This document shows, in pieces, positions 10,601 through 20,051 of a DNA stretch of 64,000 bases; positions within the stretch are counted from its first letter, which is position 1, and each line of letters starts with the position of its first letter. Both the position numbers and the translations under genes were made by a program. The notes beneath the pieces are model-generated. The model was not told the origin of the DNA and searched no databases. It saw only the letters and a list, made by a program, of their open reading frames with translations. Source of the stretch: Microthyrium microscopicum (Eukaryota; Ascomycota; Dothideomycetes; Microthyriales; Microthyriaceae). Location: NCBI GenBank assembly GCA_010405405.1, contig MU004232.1:1755481-1819480 (forward strand). The letters run 5' to 3'.

Positions 10601-12905
10601 CCGAGGACGTCGTAGCGAAAGTTGCAGACACGGGACTAACCATAGTAGTGTCAAACGTCCCTTGCGGGGCTGCCAAAGTAGCTGTACTATAGCTAATCTG
10701 TCTCGAAAGCAGGGATGTTGTTTTGGACATGATACTAGCACGATCCGTATTAGACATCACACTACTCATACTCTGCTTGCGGCGCGCTGTGTTGCTTGGT
10801 GGGCCTTGTGACATTTCCCTCTCCGAGAACGCGGCACCAGGTCGACTTCGTTTCTCCAGCTCTAACGTACCCTCAGATGGTATTGTCGGCTCTTTGGTCA
10901 TGTTCATGCGATCCGCAGCATTAGCACGGAAGAACTTGCGAGCCGCTGCTTCATTTGCAAGTCGACTGTCAACCGGCCTGAAGACATCCTCGTCGTAGTC
11001 CTCCATCCATCCACGCTCTAAGCTTTCCACGCCGGACTTGTCGATCTCATTCGGTGGTCGCCCGACGATACGGTGGCGTAGCTTATGCCAGGGATGTAGC
11101 GGGTGCTCATGAAGGAGCGAAATCGCAATATTACTCATTTCATTTTCCATGAAACCCATCATTTCTAGCTCGTACAAGACGCAGCGGAGATGGAAAGGCC
11201 GAGCTACCGCACGACTATCCTGTGATTTCTTGCGGCGTGGGCCTTTGGCAACGAGACTCAATGAAGCATCGTCAGTGGCGCCTTTCCAGAAGGAAACATC
11301 GATCCAGTGAGGGATGGCGAAGCTCCAATCTCCAGGCGTGGGTTCGGAATCAGGGACGGATGTTGTGCGTAGTAGCATATCGCTTTGTCTTGGCGTGTTA
11401 TCGAGAGAGTTGGGGTTAGTGTGTAGTATCGAAGACGCTTTACCCGTGGTTCGAGGATTTCGGTATTTGAAGAGGGGAACAGAATGCAACGGCATTGGAG
11501 CCAGACAGACGAGATCAATGCCAATCCCACTCCCAACTAGTGTTTCTGTCGTAAGTTTCAAGAGACTGTAATCGACCTCGTAAATGCCCGATCCAGCAGT
11601 GATTACTACCACTGATATGCCAGTCCGAACCAAGTCCCTGTCAATGTAGTCCCTCGAGAATTGTGACGAGGCAAGGTTTATAGCCTCAAGAATATTGCCC
11701 TTTGCAGCAGTCGATGGTTTACCAACTATCACAAACTCTGGCTCTGAATCTCTTTTTCCAAATGGAAATGAAGCGCTTTGCTCTGCCGCCGCGGACTGCT
11801 GAATCGTAATGTCTCGTAGGAAATGCAGAAATTCTCGTTTTAGTTGATTGAGAATCGAAATCCAGTCATTAGACGAGACGTCACTGACAACGACTCTGTA
11901 GAAGTCTCTCGACCCAGCTCTTGGGTCTTGATCTTCAGTGTCGAGCGTCGAGACATGTCGAGGATCTGACTCCTCATACTCAACTCTTGAGAACATGACA
12001 ATGGAAATAAGGTGCTTGGCATGTACCGCAGACCAGTTCTTAAAAAGTTCCGGCAGAAAGCCATTGATCACCTTATTAAACATAATCTCTCCTCCACCCT
12101 CAACGTCAAATTCCCACATCTCCTTTGACATTTCAATGAAGATGATGTATCTTGCCGACTCACTCCGAAAGATTGGCTTCGTATTACTGCCAAAATATCC
12201 ACTCTTTTGCTTCTCGCCGTTCCGATATATCGTCTTGACAGTCGCTCGAATCGTATCCAGAAACAGCAGCTTTTGCTCCCGATATACCGTCTTTTGGCTC
12301 AACTCTGCGATGGCCAGCCGCCACATATCTGCACGCGACAAATACTGGTCTCGAAACGTTATCTCGACATGGGACGCCGCATATTCCTCCTCCTCAACCA
12401 CACTCACGAGCACCTGCGTCCATATCTTGAACCCAAACGTCCCCGCGACCGTCGCACTAACACTCAAACACGCGCCCTGTAACTTCGCACGTTCATCCGC
12501 ACTCAATTCTCTCGCCACAAACACGTACGACCGTGCCTTATCCCTCACCTTCGTCGGACTAACCACCCGCCCCTGCTCATCATACGTCGTGACCCCCGTC
12601 GTAGTACGCCCAGCAGATGGTCGCGTCGATGGTCTAGAGGACTCGGAGCCGCTGGGCTGATGACGCGCATCTCTGCCACTTTTACGATTCGAGTTGGAGG
12701 CATCAAGGCTGGAGGACGATTCGGCGAGAGCGACAATGTGTATGAGGTCGCCAGGGTGGGCGCTGAGTTCGGGGAATTTGTTAAGGTCAAAGATTATGTC
12801 GTCTTTGAAAGTGTTGGCATCGTGGGTGCGCAGACTGCAGAGCTTTTGGACGGTACCGAAGCGGCGGAGGGGATTTGGGGCGGTGTCGCGGGTTGGGAGG
12901 GCCAT
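7689..12905 (-). CDS. IML1: Iml1 / DEPDC5, catalytic subunit of SEACIT (GATOR1)
   Basis: A single exon encodes 1738 residues, near full length for fungal Iml1. The N-terminus has the family opening (LRRFGTVQKLCSLRTHD, then IIFDLNKFPELSAHPGDLIHIVAL). The Iml1 N-terminal region follows, from about residue 120 to beyond 480, including RSESARYIIFIEMSKEMWEFD and the VVVITAGSGIYEVDY block. A low-complexity linker covers roughly 650-900. A DEP domain spans about 1262-1345 (KDRWWHLKLYHYSFTGSDLANWLVDRF to GVYYYTLTPEYR), and a conserved C-terminal region contains YHFRLDWMNVTPKLIDDAI. In yeast, Iml1 with Npr2 and Npr3 acts at the vacuole as the GAP for Gtr1, silencing TORC1 in nitrogen starvation. The ATG at 12905 starts the conserved N-terminus. 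Two upstream mini-ORFs lie in the leader. The order LST4-IML1 places two TORC1 regulators side by side. Confidence 0.95.
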   Translation of the reverse strand: MALPTRDTAPNPLRRFGTVQKLCSLRTHDANTFKDDIIFDLNKFPELSAHPGDLIHIVALAESSSSLDASNSNRKSGRDARHQPSGSESSRPSTRPSAGRTTTGVTTYDEQGRVVSPTKVRDKARSYVFVARELSADERAKLQGACLSVSATVAGTFGFKIWTQVLVSVVEEEEYAASHVEITFRDQYLSRADMWRLAIAELSQKTVYREQKLLFLDTIRATVKTIYRNGEKQKSGYFGSNTKPIFRSESARYIIFIEMSKEMWEFDVEGGGEIMFNKVINGFLPELFKNWSAVHAKHLISIVMFSRVEYEESDPRHVSTLDTEDQDPRAGSRDFYRVVVSDVSSNDWISILNQLKREFLHFLRDITIQQSAAAEQSASFPFGKRDSEPEFVIVGKPSTAAKGNILEAINLASSQFSRDYIDRDLVRTGISVVVITAGSGIYEVDYSLLKLTTETLVGSGIGIDLVCLAPMPLHSVPLFKYRNPRTTGKASSILHTNPNSLDNTPRQSDMLLRTTSVPDSEPTPGDWSFAIPHWIDVSFWKGATDDASLSLVAKGPRRKKSQDSRAVARPFHLRCVLYELEMMGFMENEMSNIAISLLHEHPLHPWHKLRHRIVGRPPNEIDKSGVESLERGWMEDYDEDVFRPVDSRLANEAAARKFFRANAADRMNMTKEPTIPSEGTLELEKRSRPGAAFSEREMSQGPPSNTARRKQSMSSVMSNTDRASIMSKTTSLLSRQISYSTATLAAPQGTFDTTMVSPVSATFATTSSEDKPKQSATRYLDRFKAALARSAVPKETVKEKAEGDINDVEEDIPKKAIDGPSKPIDIGPSRINHHSRSSSNDDKIGSTGTVKAKNIYTKKGSLPRREDGAILAISAIASSARRQVLKPPAGLSTSGEGLRIPPTISPFRGIAPWLVLVNPSNPKKNNFNVNNQFRRWKHVFPKQLKVSSMKWKSLSSPASVPLTNDFFPSAQQLAEEFQESTYNIAQNTEEDTEEQMGREVLVRELIAFRLAHGFQLIVGTAVAEFLGRHGPELGDIFDKNYMARDGSTVFMSMGNTIHQLLCLTGGEVEIRRFRRKPTAEIETPEGRNVMSYKPWIRTSLSADYQPREISLKKPSTEYNWNYIDTFIAGYHDEFSDNLRFWRARFVFIPVDVPAQTRREFPQFSEEEAQIEGIRKMTQIWQRNRVLPLDENTFQSMRRRKDPNPLRIEHQTKDPSVFVATGGMNLPEGDQQSSLIFPDIEKYSTNNVDLPKLAQDLQGEHGVPMKDRWWHLKLYHYSFTGSDLANWLVDRFSDVETIDDAEDLGNELMEKGLFQHVSKRHKFQEGVYYYTLTPEYRNRAEPKGWFTSRTRGSVPPTPSADGSKTPFTPNSTLSSRPTTSSSEASSSNEKAANEKINITTTNPTPTIKDAPRRKMVLGQSMRYNVDPKKHSYRPELVTLHYDRLHSPDNCYHFRLDWMNVTPKLIDDAIASWATHGRRYGLRLVELPIAEASAIPATHPFRAPYPIQLPLRNLPLSSASPTTHLSLAAQHPASFAASHAHDPLAFHKAVLRKHGFVLDVEAASSFPADVEVKYSWGAPSYEHTQYIHRSGSTLAQITQAGTFLLLSNRLFSDRGPLLTSMPHKDLVELRARSRAGVSPAGSPALRPVADPDTKDGDGKEGGGKGVEVKSAEEICKELETFCTNDGAVRALYEELMRPVPSPSPAPGPVSGALMGLDAVPSLRLPSRVVRELALEGKERL

Positions 12906-12927
12906 TGGGAGGGTTTATTGAAGTTGT

Positions 12928-12933
12928 TCACAT
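12928..12933 (-). promoter_or_regulatory. start-stop uORF upstream of IML1
   Basis: ATG at 12933-12931 is followed at once by TGA, 22 nt before the IML1 ATG, with a good context (A at -3). Start-stop elements of this kind are known to stall ribosomes in other eukaryotic leaders. Whether the IML1 transcript includes it is inferred from its closeness to the start codon. Confidence 0.45.
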
Positions 12934-13009
12934 CTTTTGGATCCCCGCCTCCAACGCTAAGCCAACCTAAAGCTTGAACGTTTCTGCGTTTGGAGTTGCT
13001 GAAGGGGAA

Positions 13010-13039
13010 TTAGAGCTGAGGCTGGAATATAGCATTCAT
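13010..13039 (-). promoter_or_regulatory. 9-residue uORF upstream of IML1
   Basis: The frame MNAIFQPQL ends with TAA at 13012-13010, about 105 nt before the IML1 ATG. The start context is weak (C at -3). It counts only if transcription starts to the right of 13039. Confidence 0.3.
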
Positions 13040-13328
13040 GCGTTTGGATGTCTGACAGGATCTGCAGGGTGATGAGCTGCGATAAGAGACAATTGGGAGT
13101 GCAGCAAAGCGGAGCTTACAAGCTCACGATGCACAACCCGCGATCTTGGCCCGTGCGCTGATATAGTTCGTGGTGATGATTGAGGATAATGGACTATGGG
13201 TTCAACCCTTATTTCCATGGTTTAAATAATCGATGCTATCTGGTACAAATTTTAGTCATGGAAGAATTGGCAAAAAGGCTCATTCCACATGCAAACGCTA
13301 GGCATTAAATTGATAAAACGATCTATTT

Positions 13329-14808
13329 CTATCGCTTTACAGTGAAGAAAAACGCAGTATTTATACTCACCACCACAGCAAGTGCAGCTAAAGCATACCT
13401 GAGATTGAACAGAGAGGGTCGCGATCGGGCCCTTAACGTCTCTTCGATCACGGATACCAATACTCCAGCCATAACATCTTTGGAAAAAAGCTGTTTGACT
13501 CTCTCTTGACCATCTTCACCCATCTTCTGCAGTCGTTTTTTGCTGTATGAGCCATCTAGAACGTCCCGCATTACCTTGGCCCAAGCAATAACATCCCCGG
13601 AATCTCTCAACCATCCAGTTGTGCCGTCATCCACAGTTTCCGTAGGTCCACCTTCGTTGGCTGCCAGAACAGGAGTGCCGTGGTGCATTGCTTCTATCGG
13701 AACAATTCCGAGATGTTCATTCTTGGGAGTGTAGACGACAAGCTTTGCGGACAGAAGGAGGTCGGTCTTTACTGCATTTGGTACAGATAGTAGAAACAGG
13801 ACCTTGACTTCAGTTGGGATAGCCAATGCGCTGACAATAGTTTTAGCGGTAGCATGTTGTAACCCCAGGGACTCTGCAAGAGCACCCAGCTCTTTGTGAT
13901 ACTCGACATTTTCTGTGACTCGCGTATCATAACCACCTACAACAATTTATAAGAGGCACTGCAAACGGTGATAATGGCACCTACCAGCAAGAACAAGTCG
14001 GGCCCCGGCTTGGCATGACTCCGGGAGCTGAGCAAATGCCTTGATAGCCAATCCTATATCCTTCTTTCGCTCGAATCGATTGATAGAGAGGATGAGATTC
14101 TCTTTTGGAAAATAGGGCGGATCATCTCTTGTAACAATATAGTCGTTGCTGGTATCCACACATGGGTAGACAACATCTGGCCGCCGATCCTTCAAGTCTG
14201 GAAAAGCTTTAGCAAATACAGAAGCTGTGAATCCGCTATTGACCACTATCCGATCAGCACATCCCGTGCTATAGCTTTCCGCTTCGTCAAATGGTATGCG
14301 GTATAGACTCTTCAAGATACCGCCCTTTTGCGCCAGGAGCTTGTCTGGGAAATGGCAGTAGAATAGAATCCTTGTTTTGTAGCTGAGTATGCGAAGGAGA
14401 GGGATGCCAGCGCTAAGCTGATCGATGAAGAAGACGTCAGGTTTCAGTTGTCGTAGTTCGCTGGATAGAAATGCGATTTGCAGGATTAAGTGTAATTGGC
14501 GCAGGATGGCGCAAAGAATGGCGAAACGACCGAAGATGTTGGGAGGGACAATTGTATTCCCGCGAACGCGAACATCGAGGGTGCCTGTTGCATACAGTCA
14601 GTCGTCAGTATCAGCTTGAGAATTTGTACTGACCATCTCGAGCCTCATCAAAGCAATGTGCGGGGTCGCAATGCGATGTGAATATGGTGACTTTGTGGCC
14701 TTTCTCTTGCAGGCCAACGGCAGCATCAATGACAAGGCGCTCAGCTCCTCCAATGCCGAGATCTGGATGGAAGAAGACCACATTTCGTGGAGGTTTATTC
14801 TTGGCCAT
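13329..14808 (-). CDS. ALG2: Alg2 GDP-Man:dolichol-PP-oligosaccharide mannosyltransferase
   Basis: Three exons (14808-14634, 14584-13985, 13936-13329) encode 460 residues. Introns 14633-14585 (donor GTCAGT) and 13984-13937 (donor GTAGGT) keep frame. Alg2 adds the alpha-1,3 and alpha-1,6 mannoses that turn Man1GlcNAc2-PP-dolichol into Man3 on the cytosolic face of the ER. The sequence shows the GT-B/GT4 layout: [18 protein letters not shown] near the N-terminus, a central [16 protein letters not shown], the donor-site [23 protein letters not shown], and an EX7E motif with Glu332 and Glu340 in [20 protein letters not shown] hydrophobic C-terminal segment ([18 protein letters not shown]) fits a membrane anchor. 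The start at 14808 is the only ATG before the conserved block; the codon just upstream is GTG. The gene is divergent from VPS15 across 442 bp. Confidence 0.97.
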
Positions 14809-15250
14809 CACAGTCTCCGCGATCGCAAATAGATGGCTCGAAGATGTACTGGGTAATCAGAACAGGTTATTGACAAGTTTCACGATGGGATGAAAGCGCC
14901 CTGGGGCCTGAGGTCAAGAACGCCGTATCCCTGCAATAAGAGGCCGCCCAAGTATTGAACCCCTGATCCCTGTGTAATGCTTGCTAGGTGCAGTTGGAGC
15001 GTGCTTGCTTGTCTCTCTCAACTGTCGACGACAACACCTTGTCATACTCAGAGCTACCGCTGCCTGGCCACCCAAGAACAACCACGAAACAACAAAAGAC
15101 CTCCAAGAGGACGCTATCGCCTTCCCACTAGCGACCATGATCCCGTTTTCAGTCTCCTTCAAATCGCCCTGCTAGCCTCCTAGCTGCACCGCATAATTCG
15201 CGATCTGATATCCCCCACCACAAAAGAGTCTGAAAGTTGGGACCGCCATC
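14809..15250. promoter_or_regulatory. shared divergent promoter region, ALG2 / VPS15
   Basis: Only 442 bp separate the two opposed start codons, so both promoters must lie here or overlap. A 12-residue ATG frame ending in TAG (15137-15175, +) would be a uORF of VPS15 if transcription starts to its left. No TATA box near either start was convincing. Confidence 0.6.
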
Positions 15251-18200
15251 ATGGGGCAAGGCTACTCCATTACTACCCTCTCGGCAGGCTCGGCTGGTAT
15301 TGATGTACCAGAGATGGCTGACTTGTCGTATGAGAAATCTCTGGGAAATGCCAGATTCATGAAATGTATTAGAGCCCGTCACAAGGATGGTCTGGTCATA
15401 GCCAAAGTTGTCATGAAGCCTTATCCTACCTTCAAATTGGACAAATACCTCAAGACACTAATAGGTAAGCTGACGCGCGCTCTATGTTGGACTTATCTGG
15501 CTGACAAATTGTCCAGCGGAAAGAAAGGAACTTGCCGAAATACCAAATGCGCTGCCATATCATCGGGTTGTAGAGACTGGTACAAATGGTTATCTTGTAC
15601 GACAGTACATCAATAGCTCTCTATATGATCGAATGAGGTAATTCAACATACCCTCGAATGCCGCGTTCTTGCTGACTGTTCAAGTACTCGTCCATTCCTC
15701 GAAGATATCGAAAAGAAATGGATAGCCTTCCAGCTACTATGTGCAGTTCGTGATTGCCACGCTCGTAATATATTCCATGGCGATATCAAAACCGAAAATA
15801 TCATGGTCACGTCCTGGAACTGGGTTTACCTTGGCGACTTTTCATCTTCATTTAAACCAACGTACTTGCCAGAGGACAATCCAGCAGATTTTTCGTTCTT
15901 CTTTGATACGTCCGGTCGACGAACCTGTTACATCGCTCCCGAGCGGTTTCTGAATCCCGGAGAAGAAAGTACAGGCAAATCGCCAATCAACTGGGCCATG
16001 GATATATTCTCCGTTGGTTGTGTCATTGCGGAACTGTTCTTGGAGACTCCCATTTTTACTCTCAGTCAGCTATTTCGATATCGCCTTAACAAAGACTATG
16101 ACCCCGAGAAGACCCATTTGAGTAAGATAGCGGACAAGGACATCCGTGAAATGGTTGCACACATGATCCAAGTGGATCCTCAAGATAGATATCGAGCCGA
16201 GGACTACCTAGCTTTCTGGAAGAACAAGGCTTTTCCGGAGTATTTCTTTAGTTTCCTGCACCAATATATGCATTTGATCACGGATCCAAGCTCTGGAAGA
16301 AATCCTCTAACATCTGGCAAGGAAAATTTAGGGGAGGCAGACGACCGAATCGATCGAGTGTACAACGACTTTGATAAGATCTCATTCTTTCTGGGATACT
16401 CTGAAAAGGCAAAGCTATCAACACAGGCAGAGAAGCTACTCGACTCGGATAACCAACTATTTCCTCTGACTATTGATATTGCGAATCATCGCCACGAAGC
16501 CTCTGCTTCAACGACTCGACCAAAGGATGATGGAACTCTGATTTTCCTTACCATAGTTGTCGGTTCCCTCAAATACACTGCTAGAGCATCTGCCAGAGTA
16601 AAAGCTTGTGATCTTTTGCTTGCCTTTGCCGAAAGATTAACAGATGAAGCCAAGCTAGATCGGATACTTCCGTATCTCATGTCTATGTTGAAAGACAAAG
16701 CCGACGTGGTCAGAGTTGCGGCTCTTCGAACAGTTGCTCAACTTGTAGGTTCATTGTCGATCGTATCCACATCTGTAAGAGTCTAACAATTTCCAGCTTT
16801 CCTTGGTCAGCGTAGTATCACCTACAAACTCATACATCTTTCCCGAGTACTTGATGCCGAGATTTCAAGATTTTGTTAGCACATCGGATAACAGACCTAG
16901 TTCATGGGTACGTGCTACTTATGCCCTCTGCTTGGGCTCATTAGCAACCTCTGCGGGTCGCTTCTTGGACATAAAACAAGCTCTTAGCACGGGCAACAAC
17001 TCAATCGCCTCAACAGACCCCGAAGCTGAAGATGGTACTATTACTAGGTCGATGTACCAAAACATGTTTGATGTTGCACGAGACGATTTGATAGCCCAAT
17101 TCGAAACGCATACGAAAGCATTGTTTACAGACAGTGATGCATCTGTTCGAAGAGCTCTCTTACCTTCTGTTGGAACTCTCTGTGTCTTTTTCGGGACTCA
17201 GAAAGCCAGCGATGTCATCCTTAGCCATTTGAACACTTACGTTAATGATCGAGAATGGCTACTGAAAAGTGCTTTCTTTGACACTATCGTTGGTGTTGCA
17301 GCATATGTCGGCACCGCTGGTCTTGAAGAGTTTATTCTTCCACTCATGGTCCAGGCACTTACCGATCCCGAAGAACGTGTTGTTGAGAGAGTGATCAGGT
17401 CATTCTCAGCAATGGCCGAGCTGGGTCTCTTCCAACGTCCAACAATGTGGGAGCTTCTCACTATTGTCGTTCGCTTTACCATGCATCCCAATTTATGGAT
17501 AAGAGAGGCTGCAGCACAATTCATTACTGCAACGACCACTTTTACAACAGTAGCTGATCGCTTCAGCATTATAATCCCTATCATCAAACCATATCTCAAA
17601 GTTTTGCCACGCGACTTGCAAGAGCCGACTGTACTGGATACGTTACAAAAACCTCTCAGTCGAATGACTTTGGAATTGACTTCCAACTGGGCGAGGCAGA
17701 GCGAAAAGAGCGTCTTCTGGAAAAACGCTCAAAAAGAGCGCCTGTTTTCTTTCTCCTTCGGCGATAACATCTTGACAAATTCTAAGGGTTCAAAGATAGT
17801 TTCGCTGCAGAAAGTACAGAAGTCTGAAGACGACGAACACTGGGTCAAAAGACTTCGGAATAGCGGAATGGATGCTGAGGATGACTTTAAACTTCTTGGG
17901 CTCCAAGAGTACATCTGGCGGTCAACACAACGCAAAATTCATGCCGAGTCCGGAGTACAACCAAGCAAATTCAACAACATCGTGCCTCTAACAGATATGG
18001 AAATCAATTTGCAGAATGTTATATTCGACGATAACAAAGCAGCAAACCAAGCAATGGCTTACGACTCGGAACAGAACATGCGACCCAAGACCATAGCAGA
18101 GGCGATAAAGGAAGCTGCCAGTCCAACAACACCAACGGCGCAAGCACTTACCTCTCCTACTGATTCTATGCGAACAGAGCCAAGGAATATACCAGGAGCG

Positions 18201-20051
18201 TCAAAACCCGGAACATCACCCACAGGAACTGAGGAGCAAACCCTGGCGAGACGCGGTAAGCCATTACCAGAGGCCTCTTCGTATGACTCCAAAAGGTCCC
18301 TTAGAGTCAATGAACCAGCGATTCAAAGAAAAGGCAGCGCTATGAGCTTGATGGGTCTTAGAGAGAACAAAGGCAAGGCCGCTGCGGAAATTGCAACCGA
18401 CACTACGAATGCCATGGGCCAAGTTGAGCGAACTCAAACCCACGATTCACTATCAATAAAGAGGACCGCTTCATCAGCTGCTGAGAATCGTATCATGGTA
18501 GGAGGCCGTAAAATTCTTCCTGTCCACAACTATCCTGGAAATGACCCAAACATTCTGAAACTATTGGACTCCTTGTATGTCGACAGCTATCCGGTTGGCC
18601 TTATAGAATTTGGTCACATCGTTACGCCCACTAGAGGTGAGCCGCAACGCAGAGTGGGCTCAGCCGCAACGCTCAATGGGCTTTGGCGGCCTGAAGGAAC
18701 TCTCGTAGCTATGTTATGTGAGCATACTGCAGCTATCAATCGAGTAGTTCCTGCTCCGGACCATAGATTCTTCATCACTGGCTCCGACGATGGCAATGTC
18801 AAGGTGTGGGATGTTGCAAGATTGGAGCGTAATGTCACTCACAAGGCACGGCTTACGCACGTCCAAGGCGCCAAAACGAAGGTCACCAGTCTATGCTTTG
18901 TCGAAAATACTCACTGTTTCGTGAGCACCGGCTCCGATGGCAGCGTCCACGTTGTCAAGGTCGAATGTATCGAACAACCGCATTTGAACTTGACGCGCTA
19001 TGCACCGATCAGTCTAATACGCGAATACCAACTTCCAGCTGGTCAGTATGCTGTTTGGTCTTGCCATCAGCAGGTTGACAATCAGTCGATACTTATATTG
19101 GCCACCAATGAGTCCCGTGTCTATGGCATCGAGCTGCGCACCATGAAGGTTATATACGAGCTTCAGAATCCTTTGCGCCATGGCACGCCAACATGCTTTT
19201 GTGTTGATAGGAAAAACCATTGGCTACTACTAGGCACATCACAGGGTATTCTCGACCTATGGGACCTGCGCTTCAAGATGCGACTCCATACATGGGGATT
19301 CCCAGGCGGCACGCCTATTCATCAAGTCCAACCGCAATCACAGCGAGGCTCTAAGCGGTCCCGAGTAGTAGTATGTGGCGGTCTTCAGGGGGAGTTGGTG
19401 ACTCTCGATGTTGAAAAGGGGCAGATTAAGGAAGTGTACAAAACGGCAATATCCACAACTCGCGACTCCTCCTTGAAACACCATTCACAACTCCCTTCCC
19501 TCGTTCTGCTTGATGAGGAACAACCAGGCGGTGTACTCAGCCGCTTCGTCCAATCTTCTGCCATGGAAATAGCCCCAGCTGGCACTGACAAAGCCGTCCG
19601 CGCGGTCGTAGTCGGCTCACACATTGGCTCCAACGGGGCCGAGTCCAAGTACAGCTTCATGCTAACCGCTGGCCCAGACTGGAAAGTGCGCTTCTGGGAC
19701 ACCAGTCTCAAGGACCTGTGCTGCGTCGTCAGCGGCTCCGACCTGGACGAACCCAAGCCCACTTATACACTCGACAGCGTCGGCGATGTCACTGTGCTCT
19801 CTGAAAAGGCTGGTGCGCTGCCTGCGGATGTGGATGCAAGCAATACCACTTCGCGTAGCAGAGCTGGTGGCAGCAACCCAGCGACACCATCACGCAAGGT
19901 CAAGAGCTCCAAGAGCGCGATAGTCTCGCTTCAGCAGCAGAGTTTGCTACGGGGGCACAAGGACACCATCATGGATGTAGCCTTGCTCGAGTATCCGTAC
20001 GGCATGGTCGTTTCGGTAGACCGAGCGGGTGTGGTTTATGTCTATTCGTGA
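15251..20051 (+). CDS. VPS15: Vps15 (PIK3R4), regulatory kinase-like subunit of the Vps34 PI3-kinase
   Basis: Four exons (15251-15464, 15517-15637, 15685-16744, 16797-20051) encode 1549 residues. Introns of 52, 47 and 52 nt all have GT-AG ends and keep frame. Vps15 holds Vps34 on endosomal and autophagic membranes, where PI3P is made for vacuolar sorting and autophagy. The start MGQGYS gives the N-myristoylation glycine typical of the family. The kinase-like domain (about 1-320) has the divergent catalytic loop HGDIKTEN (143-150) and DFS (163-165) in place of the canonical HRD and DFG, as is usual in Vps15. APERF marks the activation-segment end. HEAT-like helices follow (about 370-720), then a Ser/Thr-rich linker and WD40 repeats from about 1105 to the end (for example SDDGNVKVWDVARL). 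Length is normal for fungal Vps15. It is transcribed away from ALG2. Confidence 0.97.

Larger units (their letters stand above)
12906..13328. other. IML1 leader/promoter and ALG2 3' region
   Basis: This 423-bp gap lies between two minus-strand genes. It must hold the ALG2 terminator region and the IML1 promoter and leader. Besides the two uORFs, a TTTAAATAA patch near 13222-13230 is the only AT-rich core-promoter-like stretch noticed. Confidence 0.4.

Noticed and set aside
14809-14811. Alg2 start one codon earlier
   Set aside because: The codon there is GTG. The first ATG is 14808-14806, and the conserved N-terminus begins shortly after.
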